DNA of 64,000 nucleotides from Epiperipatus broadwayi (GCA_028023455.1 JAQFVV010006705.1:312001-376000), one strand, 5' to 3'; numbered from the stretch's first letter, positions 23,161 through 34,800 are shown. Numbers and translations: made by a program. The notes: generated by a model not told the origin, from the letters alone.

Positions 23161-23265
23161 GAATTGGTGGTCGAGAGGTCAGCAACAGCTGCTTTACAAG
23201 CAGTTGACCCAGATTAGTGGGTTCCCTTCCCGGCTGATGCTATGACACAAGAGAAAAAAAATTAA
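23161..23265 (+). repeat. tRNA-derived SINE, diverged copy
   Basis: GGTGGTCGAGAGGTCAGCA (A-box-like), an anticodon-arm-like CTGC..GCAG, then GTGGGTTCCCTTCCCGG in the B-box position, followed by ATGACACAAGAG and an A-run. Same layout and tail as the tRNA-Gly-like copies at 50.4 and 51.7 kb but with an extra segment before the T arm. Confidence 0.65.
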
Positions 23266-24005
23266 TTTAAATATAATTTCAAGCAACATCTTCCTGATTG
23301 ACAGATTGTTTGGAATTTTTATTCTTATTATTTGTTTTTAAATGTGGGGGATGAGGGTATGGTCAATTGTAAATATTGTCGACTTTTATAAAAACAATAA
23401 TTGTCAGCTACATTCAATACAAATTATATATAAAACTATCCAAATAAAAATGACTTGGCAGCTTTGAAGCAATAACAAATTAAAGAAAAGTGAAAATGTT
23501 CTTACTTATTTAGTTTCCCACTGCCAGATAATAGATTTCTTTTTCATTAATGAAAATATTCTAACTAAGAGGCAACATGTTGATGTAAACATCACATGGA
23601 AAAATTATCACTCAGTTGTTATTTATTTTGTTTAATTAATGACTAATGCCTATTAATTCAATCTCATATATAATGACTTATATTTTATTTCAATAATACT
23701 CTAATAGAGCTTAAATGTTCTCGATTTTAATAATATAAAATATAGCTCCAAAATTAATATAATTTTCTATATTATAATTGATTATTTATATGTGGGGGTG
23801 GGAAGCATAACATTCTCAAAGGTTTATCACTTTTCTTATATTATTTGTAATGAATATAAACATTATGAATCTTTAAAACAGAAAAACTAAATTTCTATTA
23901 AACAATTTTATGGACTGAGCATGCTTTCAATTGCCAAGGTCAGTCTCATAATTTTTTGGGGGATGTAGTATTTAAAGTAATATCAAAATTATGTAAGTCG
24001 ATAAT
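23266..24005. other. Unannotated AT-rich stretch
   Basis: No recognisable feature. Confidence 0.5.
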
Positions 24006-24263
24006 TTGCATATTATTACCAGAATTGCACAACACAGATATCTACATAAACATGCTAAGAATAGCACTGATTACAGGTCTGTTTTTCTAGAACATGGACT
24101 TGAATATAACCACATCTTTGACCCTGTAAATGTAGATCTCATATACTCTGAACATGTTGATTTCAAGCACAAAATTAAGGAAGCATGGTTTATTTCCAAT
24201 AACCCTCATGCTATAAATAAAAAAAATTTTTGTTCTGCATTGTCTAACAGATGGAATATGTAA
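24006..24263 (+). pseudogene. GIY-YIG-type C-terminal fragment, probably Penelope-like
   Basis: 85-codon frame: ...FLEHGLEYNHIFDPVNVDLI, YSEHVDFKHKIKEAWFI, NNPHAINKKNFCSALSNRW. The pattern EH...H.FD....vi........r..KEa.fI...p.aiN....f...S..W is that of the distal half of retroelement GIY-YIG endonucleases. It differs from the family A protein, so it is a second lineage. The conserved E (KEA) and N (IN) are present. The upstream GIY/YIG half is not visible and the ATG is probably internal. No neighbours in frame. A profile search against GIY-YIG would test this. Confidence 0.55.
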
Positions 24264-24847
24264 ACGAGCTATTTACATAATTTCCATCTTATTTAAATGC
24301 TACATCTCCCTTCAGCAAATTATAGACTACGAGTCTGATCTTGCTGATTAAAAGCATGCTTAGTGAGTAAAACTATTTCATAAAAATTTAGAATTTCTTT
24401 TCTAAACATTCAAACATTTATATATATATATGTGTGTGTGTGTGTGTTACTGTGACAATTGCAAATAACATTCAATGTTAATGTAATCATATCATCAAAT
24501 TTTAACTTTGTAATTAAAGTATTCTGTTTTAATGTGTTGCAGTATTAGTATTAAAATTGAAATACATTATATGACATCGATAAGATCTATTTCTATATTT
24601 TAATTTCAGATAGCAATATGCAGTTGTTTCTATTTTGTATATATATCCAATGAAGCTTTAATTACTTCTATAATGAGTAAAATTTTATTCTTACAGTTAG
24701 CATCGACTACTTGTCTTTCTATAAATGAGACCTTATCTTTGATCGACAGTTAGATATATGAGGTTCTGTGAGATTTTTAATGTTATGTAATATTTCATAC
24801 TGCATATTTTTAATATTATATCTATTACCAAACAATATAATATATAA
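24264..24847. other. Unannotated stretch with TA/TG microsatellite
   Basis: A (TA)n(TG)n run lies at about 24418-24447. Nothing else is recognisable; this could be the 3' untranslated part of the preceding GIY-YIG fragment. Confidence 0.4.
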
Positions 24848-25108
24848 TATAATACACCATATACTCCTTAAATCACACTCTACGATGCAGTTTAACATAT
24901 GATTTATTTTATTGTCTTCCTTACAGTTTCAACTGTCCAGCAGTCATCATCAGAGCTTTTATCTCAGTACCCTTTCTCCTATAAGGTACTGAGATAAAAG
25001 CTCTGAAGATGACTGCTGGATAGTTGAAACTGTAAAGAAGGAAATAAAATAAATCATATGTTAAACTGCATCGTAGAGTGTGATTTAAGGAGTATATGGT
25101 GTATTATA
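24848..25108. mobile_element. Family H foldback, near-perfect arms
   Basis: Arms of about 118 bp (24855-24974 and 24984-25103) pair with only about half a dozen differences by eye. Left arm, minus strand: CTGATGA (24953-24947), hairpin GACTG/CAGTT, GAAAC (24930-24926). Right arm, plus strand: CTGAAGA 25002-25008, GAAAC 25026-25030. One arm has CTGATGA and the other CTGAAGA, both permitted at position 7 of a hammerhead. Stem I is short. The young-looking arms make this the freshest foldback in the window. Confidence 0.8.
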
Positions 25109-25755
25109 TTAAATATAATATATAACAAGCATTGAAAGTAACTCTACAATATTCAGTGTATCAATGTATAAATCAATAAATAACAGCTGTTAATTATTTA
25201 TACTTTGGTATATTGAATATTGTAGATTTCTGATGTGAGTATGATGAACGTAGAATAGCTTGTTTACATCACATGACTTAAAATTGACTTCTGCTTATAC
25301 AATAATATTTCAGTAACTAGAGAAAAGGGTTAATAGATATTAAATTTCCAAATAGATTAAGTTCAGATACAAGAGCTGCACTCTGATGAAACCCATAAAC
25401 TAACAACTAGTGTGAGGACGTTGTATAGGATACAACTGGATAAGAATTTATTAAGCACGACCATCTGATTAGTTAATAAAGCTTACAATAGGTGGCAAAA
25501 GTGTGGTAAGAGAAAAAGAATTAATTAATGATGCATATCTTGGTCTTTGTTCTAGTAAAAATTAATGATATCTAAAATTATATGTTGTTTTCAATTATAG
25601 TTTCATCAGAAGGAAAATTTTAAAATATCTTTCAGAGAAGGTAAATGTTCACATTTATAGACATTCAATAATGTTGCATCTCTTAATCTTTAAGAAATTA
25701 TTATAAGAGCATTTCTCTTTCCTCTATTCTACCTCCATCTATAATAAGCTCTGAG
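25109..25755. other. Unannotated; small AT-rich hairpin
   Basis: Around 25153-25232 CTACAATATTCAGTGTATCA is mirrored by TGGTATATTGAATATTGTAG; a related unpaired copy lies near 21551. Nothing else recognised. Confidence 0.4.
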
Positions 25756-25769
25756 TAATGTAATTAAAT

Positions 25770-26112
25770 ATTGTTGGACTATTTCCATTATCTGGAATTA
25801 AATTGCTAAATGACTTTGAAAGTATTAGCATGCAAGTTAATATATAACATAACATTCCACTCTTTTTTTCTGAAGCTGGCCTGACCAGGAATAATACTAG
25901 AATGGAATACTTTAGATTTGTGAATACTAAATTTAAGGTGACACTCTAACCAATTAGACTGTTTTTCAAAAACAATCAATAGAAAATTGATATAATTATC
26001 AGTGAAGATCCTCCTGAGTTCTCCATTTTGTCTTAAAGGCAAGATTAATGAGTGAGTTTCAAGTATTATAAATTATTATACTAGGTTGAATTAAGGGGGT
26101 TATTTTTTTGTT
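25770..26112 (-). mobile_element. Family A (Penelope-like) single arm, decayed
   Basis: GGACTATTTCCATTATCTG, then TCTGAAGCTGGCCTGACC, TTAAGGTGACACTCTAACCA (tRNA-like part) and a segment matching the GIY-YIG remnant of the 16 kb left arm (CTCCTGAGTTCTCCATTTTG). Same order as the left arm at 15.8-16.4 kb, so one minus-oriented copy. The hairpin region is largely lost. Confidence 0.65.
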
Positions 26113-26688
26113 AACCTTTGACCAGTCATTTAGTATATTAAACATAAGGGATAAACAATAACCATCTATTAATAACAATGATCAGCATCATTTGGCCCTC
26201 TTACCCTCCTGCCTTGTTGCTCCAGCTGCTTTCAGAAAGAGAATTTAATATCAAAAATAAATACATTCAGACGTATATGGTTTTAAATCCGGAAAAAATT
26301 GTGTTAAACTGAGCCGTTTCAAATGTAGTCATTTATTATTCATTTATTTGTTGTTAATGATTATTTGTTTTTTGTTTTTTTTTTATAAATGTTATTTCTC
26401 TTGATGGATGTTGTTGATAAATTATTCATTAGTTTTACTGTTGCTTTTTTCAATTTCAAATTGAAGAAATAACTTTGGTCTCTTACTTTCATGGGGCGCT
26501 AATCAATACTGTAAATATCAGATTGCTTTAAATTAATGATGAAACTTTCTTTTAATGTAATTAAAATTAAACATGATATGTTTTATTTTTAATTGTATTC
26601 AGAACATTATATGTTTATTTCCGTCATAGTTTAAAATGTTCTGATTGCAATTATATATACATATACCAGCATAACTGACTATTCATTC
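26113..26688. other. Unannotated stretch
   Basis: No recognisable feature. Confidence 0.4.
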
Positions 26689-26838
26689 ATCATCATCATC
26701 AACCATTATCAATCTACTGCAGAATCTTCTCCGATCGTTTGCTTCTCTTCTCCATATCACCCCTTCACACTTTCTGATTTCATCCATCCATCTCACATAT
26801 GGTTTCTTTCTGGGTCTTTTACATTCTCTTGGAATTGA
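26689..26838 (-). mobile_element. RTE-like LINE 3' end fragment, minus
   Basis: Plus strand begins TCATCATCATCAACCATTAT (tail), continues CTTCTCTTCTCCATATCACC and ATCCATCCATCTCACATATG to the conserved TCTTTTACATTCTCTTGGAA. Directly abuts an RT fragment in the opposite orientation, so the 5' sides of two pieces face each other, as expected for an inverted (twin-primed) LINE insertion. Confidence 0.8.
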
Positions 26839-26844
26839 GTTACC

Positions 26845-27345
26845 ATTATGTTTTGGATTTGTAGATTATGAAAAGGCATTTGATTCTATAAACATTTCTT
26901 CAATGATTAAAGCATTGGATCATCAATGTATAGATCCAGAATATTGTCATATTTTGAAGAATATTTATAAAAATGCAACAGCAACAATTAGATTACATAA
27001 TGATACTAGGAAAGTCAACATTGAGAAGAGTGTAAGATAGGGTGACTCCATATCTCCAAAACTTTTACAGTGGTGCTGCAAGAAGTATTTTGTGGATTAA
27101 AATGTGAAGGAGTGGAAGTAAATGGAGATTATTTAAGTCATTTAGATTTTGCAGATGATGTAGTTGTTTTTGCAAATAATGCTTTAGAGCTGCAGGAAAT
27201 GTTGCTGGAGATATCAGATGAAAGTAGGAAAGTATGAAAATAAAGATTGATTATGATGAGTTAGAAGAAGTTAACAGCTACAAATACTTTGGTCAGATTA
27301 TAAATACAGATGGAAACAATGGATAAAATTAATCATAGAATATTC
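26845..27345 (+). pseudogene. RTE-like LINE reverse transcriptase fragment, broken
   Basis: Plus-strand DNA encodes, across frame shifts, FVDYEKAFDSIN-like sequence, SMIKALDHQCIDPEYCHILK, NIYKNATATIRLHNDT, a VR*GDSISPK motif in which the usual Q of RQGD is a stop, and FADDVVVF-type sequence near 27145-27170. Homologous to 5.2-5.7 kb and 30.7-31.3 kb. Deletions near 27064 and 27225 break the frame. Ends within NRQIINTDGN sequence near 27345. Confidence 0.85.
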
Positions 27346-27710
27346 ATTATTGATCAGTAAATGGATATCTAGTTATTGTTAGCTAGGGAGTAAATCGAGA
27401 GTAGTGAATCATTCTTGCACTTACTATCCAGAAAGTGATAAGTTTTGGTAAATATTGCTTTGTTCTTCACTGTGCCTCATATGAAAGTAAAAAAAAAGTG
27501 GTTAGAGAAACTTTTGTATGCTATAGTTTCACATTTAAATGTCTTCTATAATAAATGTTAAGCGTAATATTAATTTAGTTACTTAATGGTAATCATTTAT
27601 ATTAACGACTCTTAGGAAAAAATGCAATAAGGCATTTATGATTTTGATGCTACTGATAAAATTTATTTTCTAATCGTGCATTATATAATCAAATTGTTTC
27701 TTGCTCATTA
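27346..27710. other. Unannotated stretch
   Basis: No recognisable feature. Confidence 0.4.
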
Positions 27711-27714
27711 AGTC

Positions 27715-27805
27715 TTAAGAATGTTCAAGCACCGGAAATGACAGGATGGGACACAATCCACAAATCTGAAGCTCCAGAGTCTGCCAGTCGAGGGCTGCAC
27801 TATTT
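27715..27805 (-). repeat. Dispersed unit of the satellite/SINE-like family, minus
   Basis: Minus strand: GGCAGACTCTGGAGCTTCAG, GTCATTTCCGGTGCTTGAAC, the same order as the array at 59.5-61.2 kb and the 7.1 kb copy. Confidence 0.65.
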
Positions 27806-29135
27806 GCATTACGTCATCCTGGAAAAAATTTAAAATATATTTGTGCTATAAAATGTTTTGACCAAATTAAAAAGCAAAACTGATTGCTTAGTTGTGTGTT
27901 TTTTTTTTTATCAATTACAACTTCCAGTTTTATGAAAACGTTATTTGTTGTATTTTTTATTATTATTAAGAACTCATCTTAACTCAGCAGTTAGATTACC
28001 TGAAAATAATGGACTTGTCCTCACTGCAAGATTATGAAGTTGGATCCAAGTTATAATAAAACTGATCAATGAATTAACAATAAAAGGTAATAAGTAGCCA
28101 CTGGCATAAATAGGCCATTTGAAAGCTAGGTCAGTGAATCTGATAGTTTTGAATAAGAATATGGATCTCACTATAAAGGGAAATGACATTTTTCATATGA
28201 GAAGACAATTATCAGACATTGAATGGCAATATCTATGTTGACCAAAGTATTGTAGAACATAGAGTAGTATCCTCAGACATGGAGCAGCAAACTGTTAGCT
28301 ATAATCAGCACCATACCTGCACATGAGGCTAGCCATCCAAAGGCTGGAAATGTCAGGGTCCTAAAGGAAAGATCACACTGTCTTTCCAAACCATTTGCAA
28401 TACTCCTAAAAGCTACACTTGCATACTTCACCAACTATAACTGAGCTGAACTATTGTATCTGAAGATTGTATATATTCTGTATATAAAATACTGTACATG
28501 TATATTTGCATTGCAAATATGTACAATAAATATTCTTACATTTATTTTTAGAGTTGTATATTATTCTTAAATGGCCAAGGATATTACTCCTGGGCATACT
28601 TCAGGCATCAATGCATTTATGTATTGTAAGTATATTATTTTGATAACAGGATTATTTGAAATGAGTAAAATTGTCATCCCCATAACTGTTGCTGTCTCAT
28701 TCACTTTCACACAGACACCAAGCAAACATCAAAGAATATACATTTTAACATATATTTATGTAGAGCAGACATTTTAAACATGGTTATGCTATAAATACAA
28801 GCTGATTATGTGCACTGTAACATCAGCAAAAATATTTAGACTAAAAAATTGAATACAGAGTCATTTTTAATTAATATAATTGTTATATGGTTTTAATATA
28901 ATTCTGTGTGATTTAGTCACAGTGGTACTCTGAAGTTGAAGATGCATGCATTGTGGCTCCATTCTGCAATTTTGTGCTCAAACATCATATGGACTTCACA
29001 ATAATTCATTCTTATATTTAATTTCAATGCTCATGACCCACACATTTAACAGTGTGTTTATAATAACATAATTGAATAGTTTGTCACTCACAAACTTGTA
29101 TGGTGATTGAAGATGAGATATCATTGGGAACTTTT
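27806..29135. other. Unannotated stretch
   Basis: Open frames at 27974-28189 and 28571-28777 have no recognisable motif. No repeat family shared with the rest of the window was seen. Confidence 0.4.
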
Positions 29136-29137
29136 AG

Positions 29138-29190
29138 CTCTCGAGTCTATTTCTCTACCACTGGGCTAACTAACCATTCAATTGTTTCTA
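29138..29190 (-). repeat. Possible tRNA-like fragment
   Basis: Minus strand TTAGCCCAGTGGTAGAGAAA resembles the D-arm/A-box of a tRNA followed by an ACTCGAGAGCTAAAAG stretch. No B box found. GGAACTTTTAGCTCTC recurs at 53.75 kb, so a dispersed family. Confidence 0.3.
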
Positions 29191-29920
29191 TTAATCTTAA
29201 ATTGTGTTACATTATGTTTAGGTTAGTTGTGTATTAGATGTGTGCGTGTGTTTCCACTTAGACATCTCTTCTGAAAGTGACATCACTTCAATTCATGTTT
29301 TCTTATTCGGTTGACTGATCCTACTTGCAAATATAAAATATGAATATTATAATTTTGTTAAAAAATTTTTCCTATGTATTTAAATTAAAACTATTCAAAT
29401 GTTTCTTTCCATCATGAAAAGTAGATATATTAATCTTTAACTGAGATTTAAACTTTATATTTAGGCTAGAGTTAATCTCTAGTTTAATAAATGATTAGTG
29501 ATAATTATTCCTATATTTATCTAAAATGGTCAGTGTTAAAGTTGTGGGTGAAGTAAGTTTTACACCTGTAAATCAAAATTTAACAATCTTTGTTAAGTCA
29601 TAAGTTTTGTAAAAAATTTACACTCATATTTTTTTAAAAAACCTAATTGATCTTTTGTTTTTTTATTTAGATTTCCAAGTTTTTTTTAAATATATTTTTT
29701 CTTTGACCACTTTATTTCATATTTTAATTTGCCTGCGTAAGCTGGAATCTTTCTTCTTTGCATTCAATTGGTTTCCTAGACAAATTGTGTTAAATGAAAA
29801 ATAAAATACTGTTGGTAATAATTAATCAATATTAAATACTTGGTGTTAGGATATTGCTGTGCTTATTTTTGTATATGATTGTATACATTCAATGCATGAT
29901 TATTAATATTATATTATCAC
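29191..29920. other. Unannotated AT-rich stretch
   Basis: No recognisable feature. Confidence 0.5.
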
Positions 29921-29924
29921 TTTC

Positions 29925-31318
29925 AACCATTATCATTCCACTGCAGATTAAAGATTTCCCAAGTTTAATCCAGTTTTTCTGACCTCTAGTCCTTTCTCAC
30001 AACATACCAGATTATTTAGTTTATCTATCCATATCACATGTGGTATTTTATAGTTCTTTTATAATCTCTTGTGAGCCACTCTAAAACATTAAATGTCTAT
30101 CCATTCCCTTTTTTAAAGATATGCACAGTACAGTCCCACTTCAGTTAATTCTTTCAATCATGTCATTAATACCTGTTTGTTTTCTCACTTAGTATTTCAT
30201 TTGCAATCTCTTCTTCTTTACTCGTAATTTATATCTCATGATCACCATCTCTTATACTAGCACATAATTGTTGTAAACAAAGACAAAACTCTCCATACAG
30301 TACCAGAGTAATCAATGGATGCTAGAAGGCTTGTGCATAAAATCCCTATCTAGTGCCTACTCATCCAATATCCCCTTTATGCACAAGCCTTCTGGCATCC
30401 ATTGATTACTCTGGTTGGCACAGGGTGGCACTACTGTATGGAGAGTTTTGCCTTTGTTGAATTTATAACACCATATTTTGTTAACTGGTTTGATATCACT
30501 GAATTGCTCTTCTCTTATGTTATCCATAACTCACATTCATTAATAAGACCTGATAAAACACATCTACTAAAAATCTTCCTTTTCAAACGCATAGGCATAG
30601 TTTCTTTTAATATTGAAGTTATTTCTATCAAATGTATTCATCCTAATTTAATTCTATGATTAATTTCATCCATTATGTTTGCACCTGCATTATTAATCTG
30701 ACCAAAATATTTCCACTTGTTAACTTCTTCAACTCATTATTAATTTTTCTTTTCTTCTTTTGAGAAAATCCATTGCACATTACTTTAGTCCTTTTAACAT
30801 TTACCTTTAGTTCTGTTTTCTGACTTTCATCTGATAAACTTTGCAACATATCTTGAAGCTGAAAAACATTATTTTCAAAAGCAATTACATTATCTGCAAA
30901 ACCTAGATGATTTAAATAATCAGCATTTACTTTTGCTCACTTAAATTCTCATTTTAATTCACAAAATACTTTTTGCAACACTGCTGTAAAAAGTTTTGGA
31001 AATATGGAGTCACCTTTTTGTACACTCTTCTCAATGTTCACCTTTCTAGCATCATTACGTAATCTAATTGTTGCTGTTACATTTTTATAAATATTCTTTA
31101 GAATATGGCAATATTCTGGATCTATATCTTGCTGGTCCAATGCTTTAATCACTGAAAAAATATTTACAGAATCAAATGTCATTTTATAGCCTAAAAATAC
31201 AAAGTATAATGGCAAATCATATTCATTGGTCCTTTCTATCACTTCTCTCAATACATGGATATGATCTACTGTACTAAAACCACTTTTAAATTTTCTATCC
31301 AAAAACCATATCCCAACC
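29925..31318 (-). pseudogene. RTE-like LINE, RT to 3' end, interrupted by a family D element
   Basis: On the minus strand, 31302-30949 encodes HIHVLREVIERTNEYDLP, a FVFLGYKMTFDSVN block (RT motif with the catalytic D region), IKALDQQDIDPEYCHILKNI and VQKGDSIFPKLFTAVLQ, where the usual R of RQGD is K. Further down come QLQDMLQSLSDESQKTELK-like sequence (~30840), SYKYFGQI-like sequence (~30700) and 3' coding sequence to about 29925. The family D foldback at 30276-30460 sits inside the C-terminal region. Many stops. The plus-strand open frame 30402-30659 is antisense plus family D sequence. Confidence 0.85.
30276..30460. mobile_element. Family D foldback nested in LINE
   Basis: Arms ~30281-30365 and ~30372-30456 mirror each other (GACAAAACTCTCCATACAGT; CAATGGATGC.AGAAGGCTTG; CCTACTCATCCAATATCCCC). 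The arms meet just before the position where other copies carry the hammerhead, which is absent here. It is younger than the LINE it interrupts. Confidence 0.8.
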
Positions 31319-31910
31319 TCAGAACAATGGTGCTAGGGTAGTTTCAGACACTAGATCTAAAAATACCAACCCAAAGCCAGATTTTATCGTATTGTTTTTT
31401 TTATTTATAAGCTTAAAAAGATTAGGTCATGTGATATATGACTAATTTTTATCCCCTATTTATAGTCTGTTGCTTTAAATCTTAAGCAATATTATATTGC
31501 TAGGACTATTAGTATGTGGTTTAGCTGAAGATCTCTCAGCACCATATAGCTTTTTGAGTTGATGGATTTGAAGACATGTAGGTGTCTAAAAACTTCAGAT
31601 TTTCCACTCAATAGATAACTTTTAGACAAATGCTGGATTTGGGTTAGTATTTTTAGATCTAATGTCTGAAACTACACTAGCACCTCACTGAAGAGTGCCA
31701 AAGTGTGAAACTATTGGTCTGATATTGGGGTGTGGTTTCTAGATAGAGATTTTAAATGCTTTCTCTTGCTGGCAATTATCAATAAAGTTTTGGTGCTTCA
31801 CTGAAGGGTGCCAAAGCATGAAACCATTGGTCTAAGGTTGGGATATGGTTTCTAGATAGAGATTTGAAATGCTTTCTCTTGCTGGCAATTATCAATAAAG
31901 CTTGTTAGAA
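31319..31910 (+). mobile_element. Family E element with tandem hammerhead-bearing repeat
   Basis: 31500-31680 (CACCATATAGCTTTTTGAGT, CTTCAGATTTTCCACTCAAT, TTTTTAGATCTAATGTCTGA) matches the reverse complement of the 55-56 kb units. It ends in two tandem 113-bp units (about 31676-31788 and 31789-31901) each with a hammerhead-like core. A minus-oriented piece at 31318-31375 (GTTTCAGACACTAGATCTAA) precedes it, making an imperfect head-to-head pair. Confidence 0.65.
31682..31724 (+). ncRNA. Candidate hammerhead ribozyme, family E
   Basis: CTGAAGA 31688-31694, a 12-nt hairpin GTGC-CAAA-GTGT with G-U pairs, GAAAC 31707-31711, then TATTGGTC providing C-G closure of stem III and a GTC cleavage triplet, followed by TGA which pairs with TCA just before CTGAAGA. 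All invariant core bases are present, with a short stem I and weak stem II. The second tandem copy (CTGAAGG at 31801) has a better stem II (GTGC/GCAT) but A9 is changed to G. Confidence 0.5.
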
Positions 31911-33123
31911 CAATTAGCACAGCTCATTGTTTATTCTTCCTTTTCTTTTGTGTTCCTTGCCAAATTCATAATTATATTTTCTTATATTATTATTAATTCT
32001 TTTTCATATCATTTTGCATAACTCTAGATATTTTAATTTTTCCTAATGAATCTTTTTTTTAAAAAAAATTGCATATTTCTTTTTTTTCCATACATTAATC
32101 TGTCTTAACAGAAAATTTACTGGTATATTGTTTTTTTTAATACCAGCTACCTTTTTTGGGTACTTACATATTAGTTTGGAAGTGATGAAAGTCATCAGTG
32201 CAAACAAATGTGTATATAAAAGGACTGAATTAAACATATTTACAAACTTTTAAAAAGGGAATGAATTGATTTTTAAGTGAATATTAGATAATATCCTGAT
32301 CAGAATAATGTTAGTGAAAATGTTGGTTTTGTGTTGCTAATTTTATAATTTGGATTATGCTGTGATGTCGTGAAAAAATGCTGGAGTGACTAATCGATCT
32401 TCTGGCAAAAGTAAGGTGATCGTGTTATTTACTATCCAGCTTTTATTCCTGCTGAGTAAATTTATTGGATGACTCTTTTATCCAAAGAAAATGATTAAAA
32501 TTTGGGAACTGCCTGTGACCGAGAGCAATGCAGTCATCCACTACTTTCAAAAGATGATCATATACTGGAATAATTATCTGCAAGAAGTTTGTGAATGTAG
32601 CATATTATCCTGAGAAAAATATAAAATTCTATAAAAATGACAATTTCAAGCTGCAGATACAAATATAATTAGCTGCACTTTTGTTTACATTTTGCCGGAA
32701 ATAAAAACTTCAGTCCATCTCAGTGATTGTAAGAAACTATCTTTTGCTTTTATTTTTTATTGAAATAAATGCTAAAAGTTTAGATGTTTTACATCATTTT
32801 TTGCAAATAAACACGAATACTTATTCATTTATTTCCAGTAAATAAAGTTATAGGCCACCATTTTGTAAGAAATAAGGTTAGTTCTCATTATTTTTGCAAA
32901 TAACTTAGTCAGACTCAAAAAGTAAATACGTTTGTTTATATCCACAAAATAAAGTTGTTTGTTGCCATTTCATACTAAATAAACTTACTTACAATTTTAA
33001 AATGTTTAATCTGGTGAAAAGCAATTTGTACATCCATACAAATATCCTCCTGTTTTTTCATCACAAATGCGAACATGTTGGTACATAAATGTGAAGTACG
33101 AGGATTTGTTATCTTCTATTAAT
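31911..33123. other. Unannotated AT-rich stretch
   Basis: No recognisable feature in this 1.2 kb. Confidence 0.5.
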
Positions 33124-33400
33124 TTAAATAATTGATCTATCCATACTACTTAATATAGCATCCATATCCACAATATTGTTCTTCCACTTGTTATTTAGAC
33201 TGACTCCTACTCCAATTGAGCTTCCAGTATTTGTTCCTTTGGAATAAAATGCATGTCTCCTTTTAAACCAATATGTCTTCGCCTTTACTTCTAGGTTCAC
33301 AAAGTTCAATAATCTTCCATTTAATATTAAACAGCTTTTCTTCAAGTCCATACATTCTTTCTTTACATGAAAGTGATTGGAAATTGTAATTATTCAAATA
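33124..33400 (-). pseudogene. RTE-like LINE endonuclease (APE-type) fragment
   Basis: Minus-strand reading across one frame change: NYNFQSLSCKERMYGLEEKL, FNIKWKIIELCEPRSKGEDI, then RRHAFYSKGTNTGSSIGVGV, SLNNKWKNNIVDMDAI. This matches the N-terminal APE endonuclease of RTE-like elements (..YNvRtLs...L...l..ikwDIiglsEtRrkGe....g..l.y.g....g..GVGf.....k..i...). The catalytic E of 'sEtR' is present as E in LCEPR. Only about 90 residues remain and both ends are cut. It may belong to the same broken LINE lineage as 29.9-31.3 kb, which is the same strand. Confidence 0.8.
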
Positions 33401-33684
33401 AAAAGTCATCATCATATGAAAGCATAGGTAAGAAGATTTTTGCACTCTTTGCCTTCAGCCATTCCATACTGCCATGGCAACTGTACACATTCCTGGGAAT
33501 ACTAATTATAATTTAGTTTTGTATGTCATGATTGTAAATATACACACACATATTCATTCTACCTTCAAGAAAACTCAACTGTTTCAGTTAAGAAATATCA
33601 GGCAACTGAGAAGAAAGAGCATCATATTTTTGGTTTTTTTATTTTCTTAAATTCAGGGATAAAAAGCCAATAGTTGTATTTATA

Positions 33685-33875
33685 TATTGGACTATTTTCG
33701 TCATCTAATATTAAATATTGAAAGTCTTTAGAAAAATTGTATTTAAATTTTCCAATTACTTTCAGAAATACTAACAGTTGAATGCTATTGGAAAATTTAA
33801 ATAAAGTTATTTTTTTCTTAAGACATTCAATATTTAATATTAGATAATGGAAATAGTCCAATATATAAATGCAAT
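33685..33875. mobile_element. Family A minimal foldback
   Basis: ATATTGGACTATTTTCGTCA...TTTAAATTTTCCAATTAC is mirrored by GCTATTGGAAAATTTAAAT...GGAAATAGTCCAATATATA. Only the outer ~85 bp of each arm remain; tRNA-like and hairpin parts are deleted. Confidence 0.8.
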
Positions 33876-34014
33876 TAAAATGCCATTATCATAAACCTTC
33901 AGGCAAACAAAAAGCTATAAAATTCACTATGCTGGCTGATGCATGTTGATGAGTAGTCCAACCAAGTTTATTTACTATATATATATATAAGTTATATATA
34001 TACTATATATATAT

Positions 34015-34800
34015 ACTTATGGAGGATTTGAACACAGACTTTCAAGCTCACTTCAGTCATACACTCTAACTCATACAACCGATACACATTACCACACATA
34101 TGTGAAAAAGATAAAATGATCTCTAATATACATATTGGGTGCTGAACCAGCAGTCATCAGTTCACTATTTCTTTCACACATATATAATCGATGCTTGGTT
34201 TATATTAAAATAGCAAATATATGCATGATAAAACTGATAATAAGGTAGTAATATAAAATATTAAATATTTATAATGTATAATAAATGTAAATGTATGTAA
34301 CAAGATTTTATATCGGGAAACTTTTTATATTTCATTGTCTAAACACACTTCATTCTACTCCATCCCCCAACCCTTCGGCCATCCATACCATTAAAAATCT
34401 GATGATGGAATGGACATCGCTCTGACATCTTATTGTCCAAATACACAGAAGAGGGATGGACGGGATGTAGGCTGAATTTGCAATATTTGAAATACAAGCA
34501 TAATTCATGTACTTGGAGTTTCAGGGGACTTGAACTCAGACTTTCAAGCTCCCTTCAGCCAACAACTCTATCTTAAACAACCGATATACATAATCACACA
34601 CACGTGAAAAAAGTTAAATCGTATCCAATATATGTATTTCATGTGTGTGTAGTCATGTGTACTGGTTGCATGAAATAGAACAGATAGTTGAAGGGAACTT
34701 GAAAGCCTGTGTTCAAATACCTTATAATTACATTTAAACCCCAAGTATATGAATTAGGCTTGCATTTCAAATACTATATGTGTAATTATGTAACAGTAAT
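34015..34800. mobile_element. Family C compound
   Basis: 34019-34240 is one minus-oriented unit; on the minus strand CTGATGA (34160-34154) and the stem CTGCTGGTTCAGCAC are present but GAAA has become CCAA. 34310-34450 holds the inner CTCTTCAGCC-type region. 34500-34790 is an inverted pair of a C subfamily (GAACTCAGACTTTCAAGCTC versus GCCTGTGTTCAAATACC) meeting near 34645, without a complete core. Confidence 0.65.

Noticed and set aside
27974-28777. Open frames considered as exons of a host gene
   Set aside because: No recognisable domain, no consistent codon pattern and overlapping alternatives on both strands.
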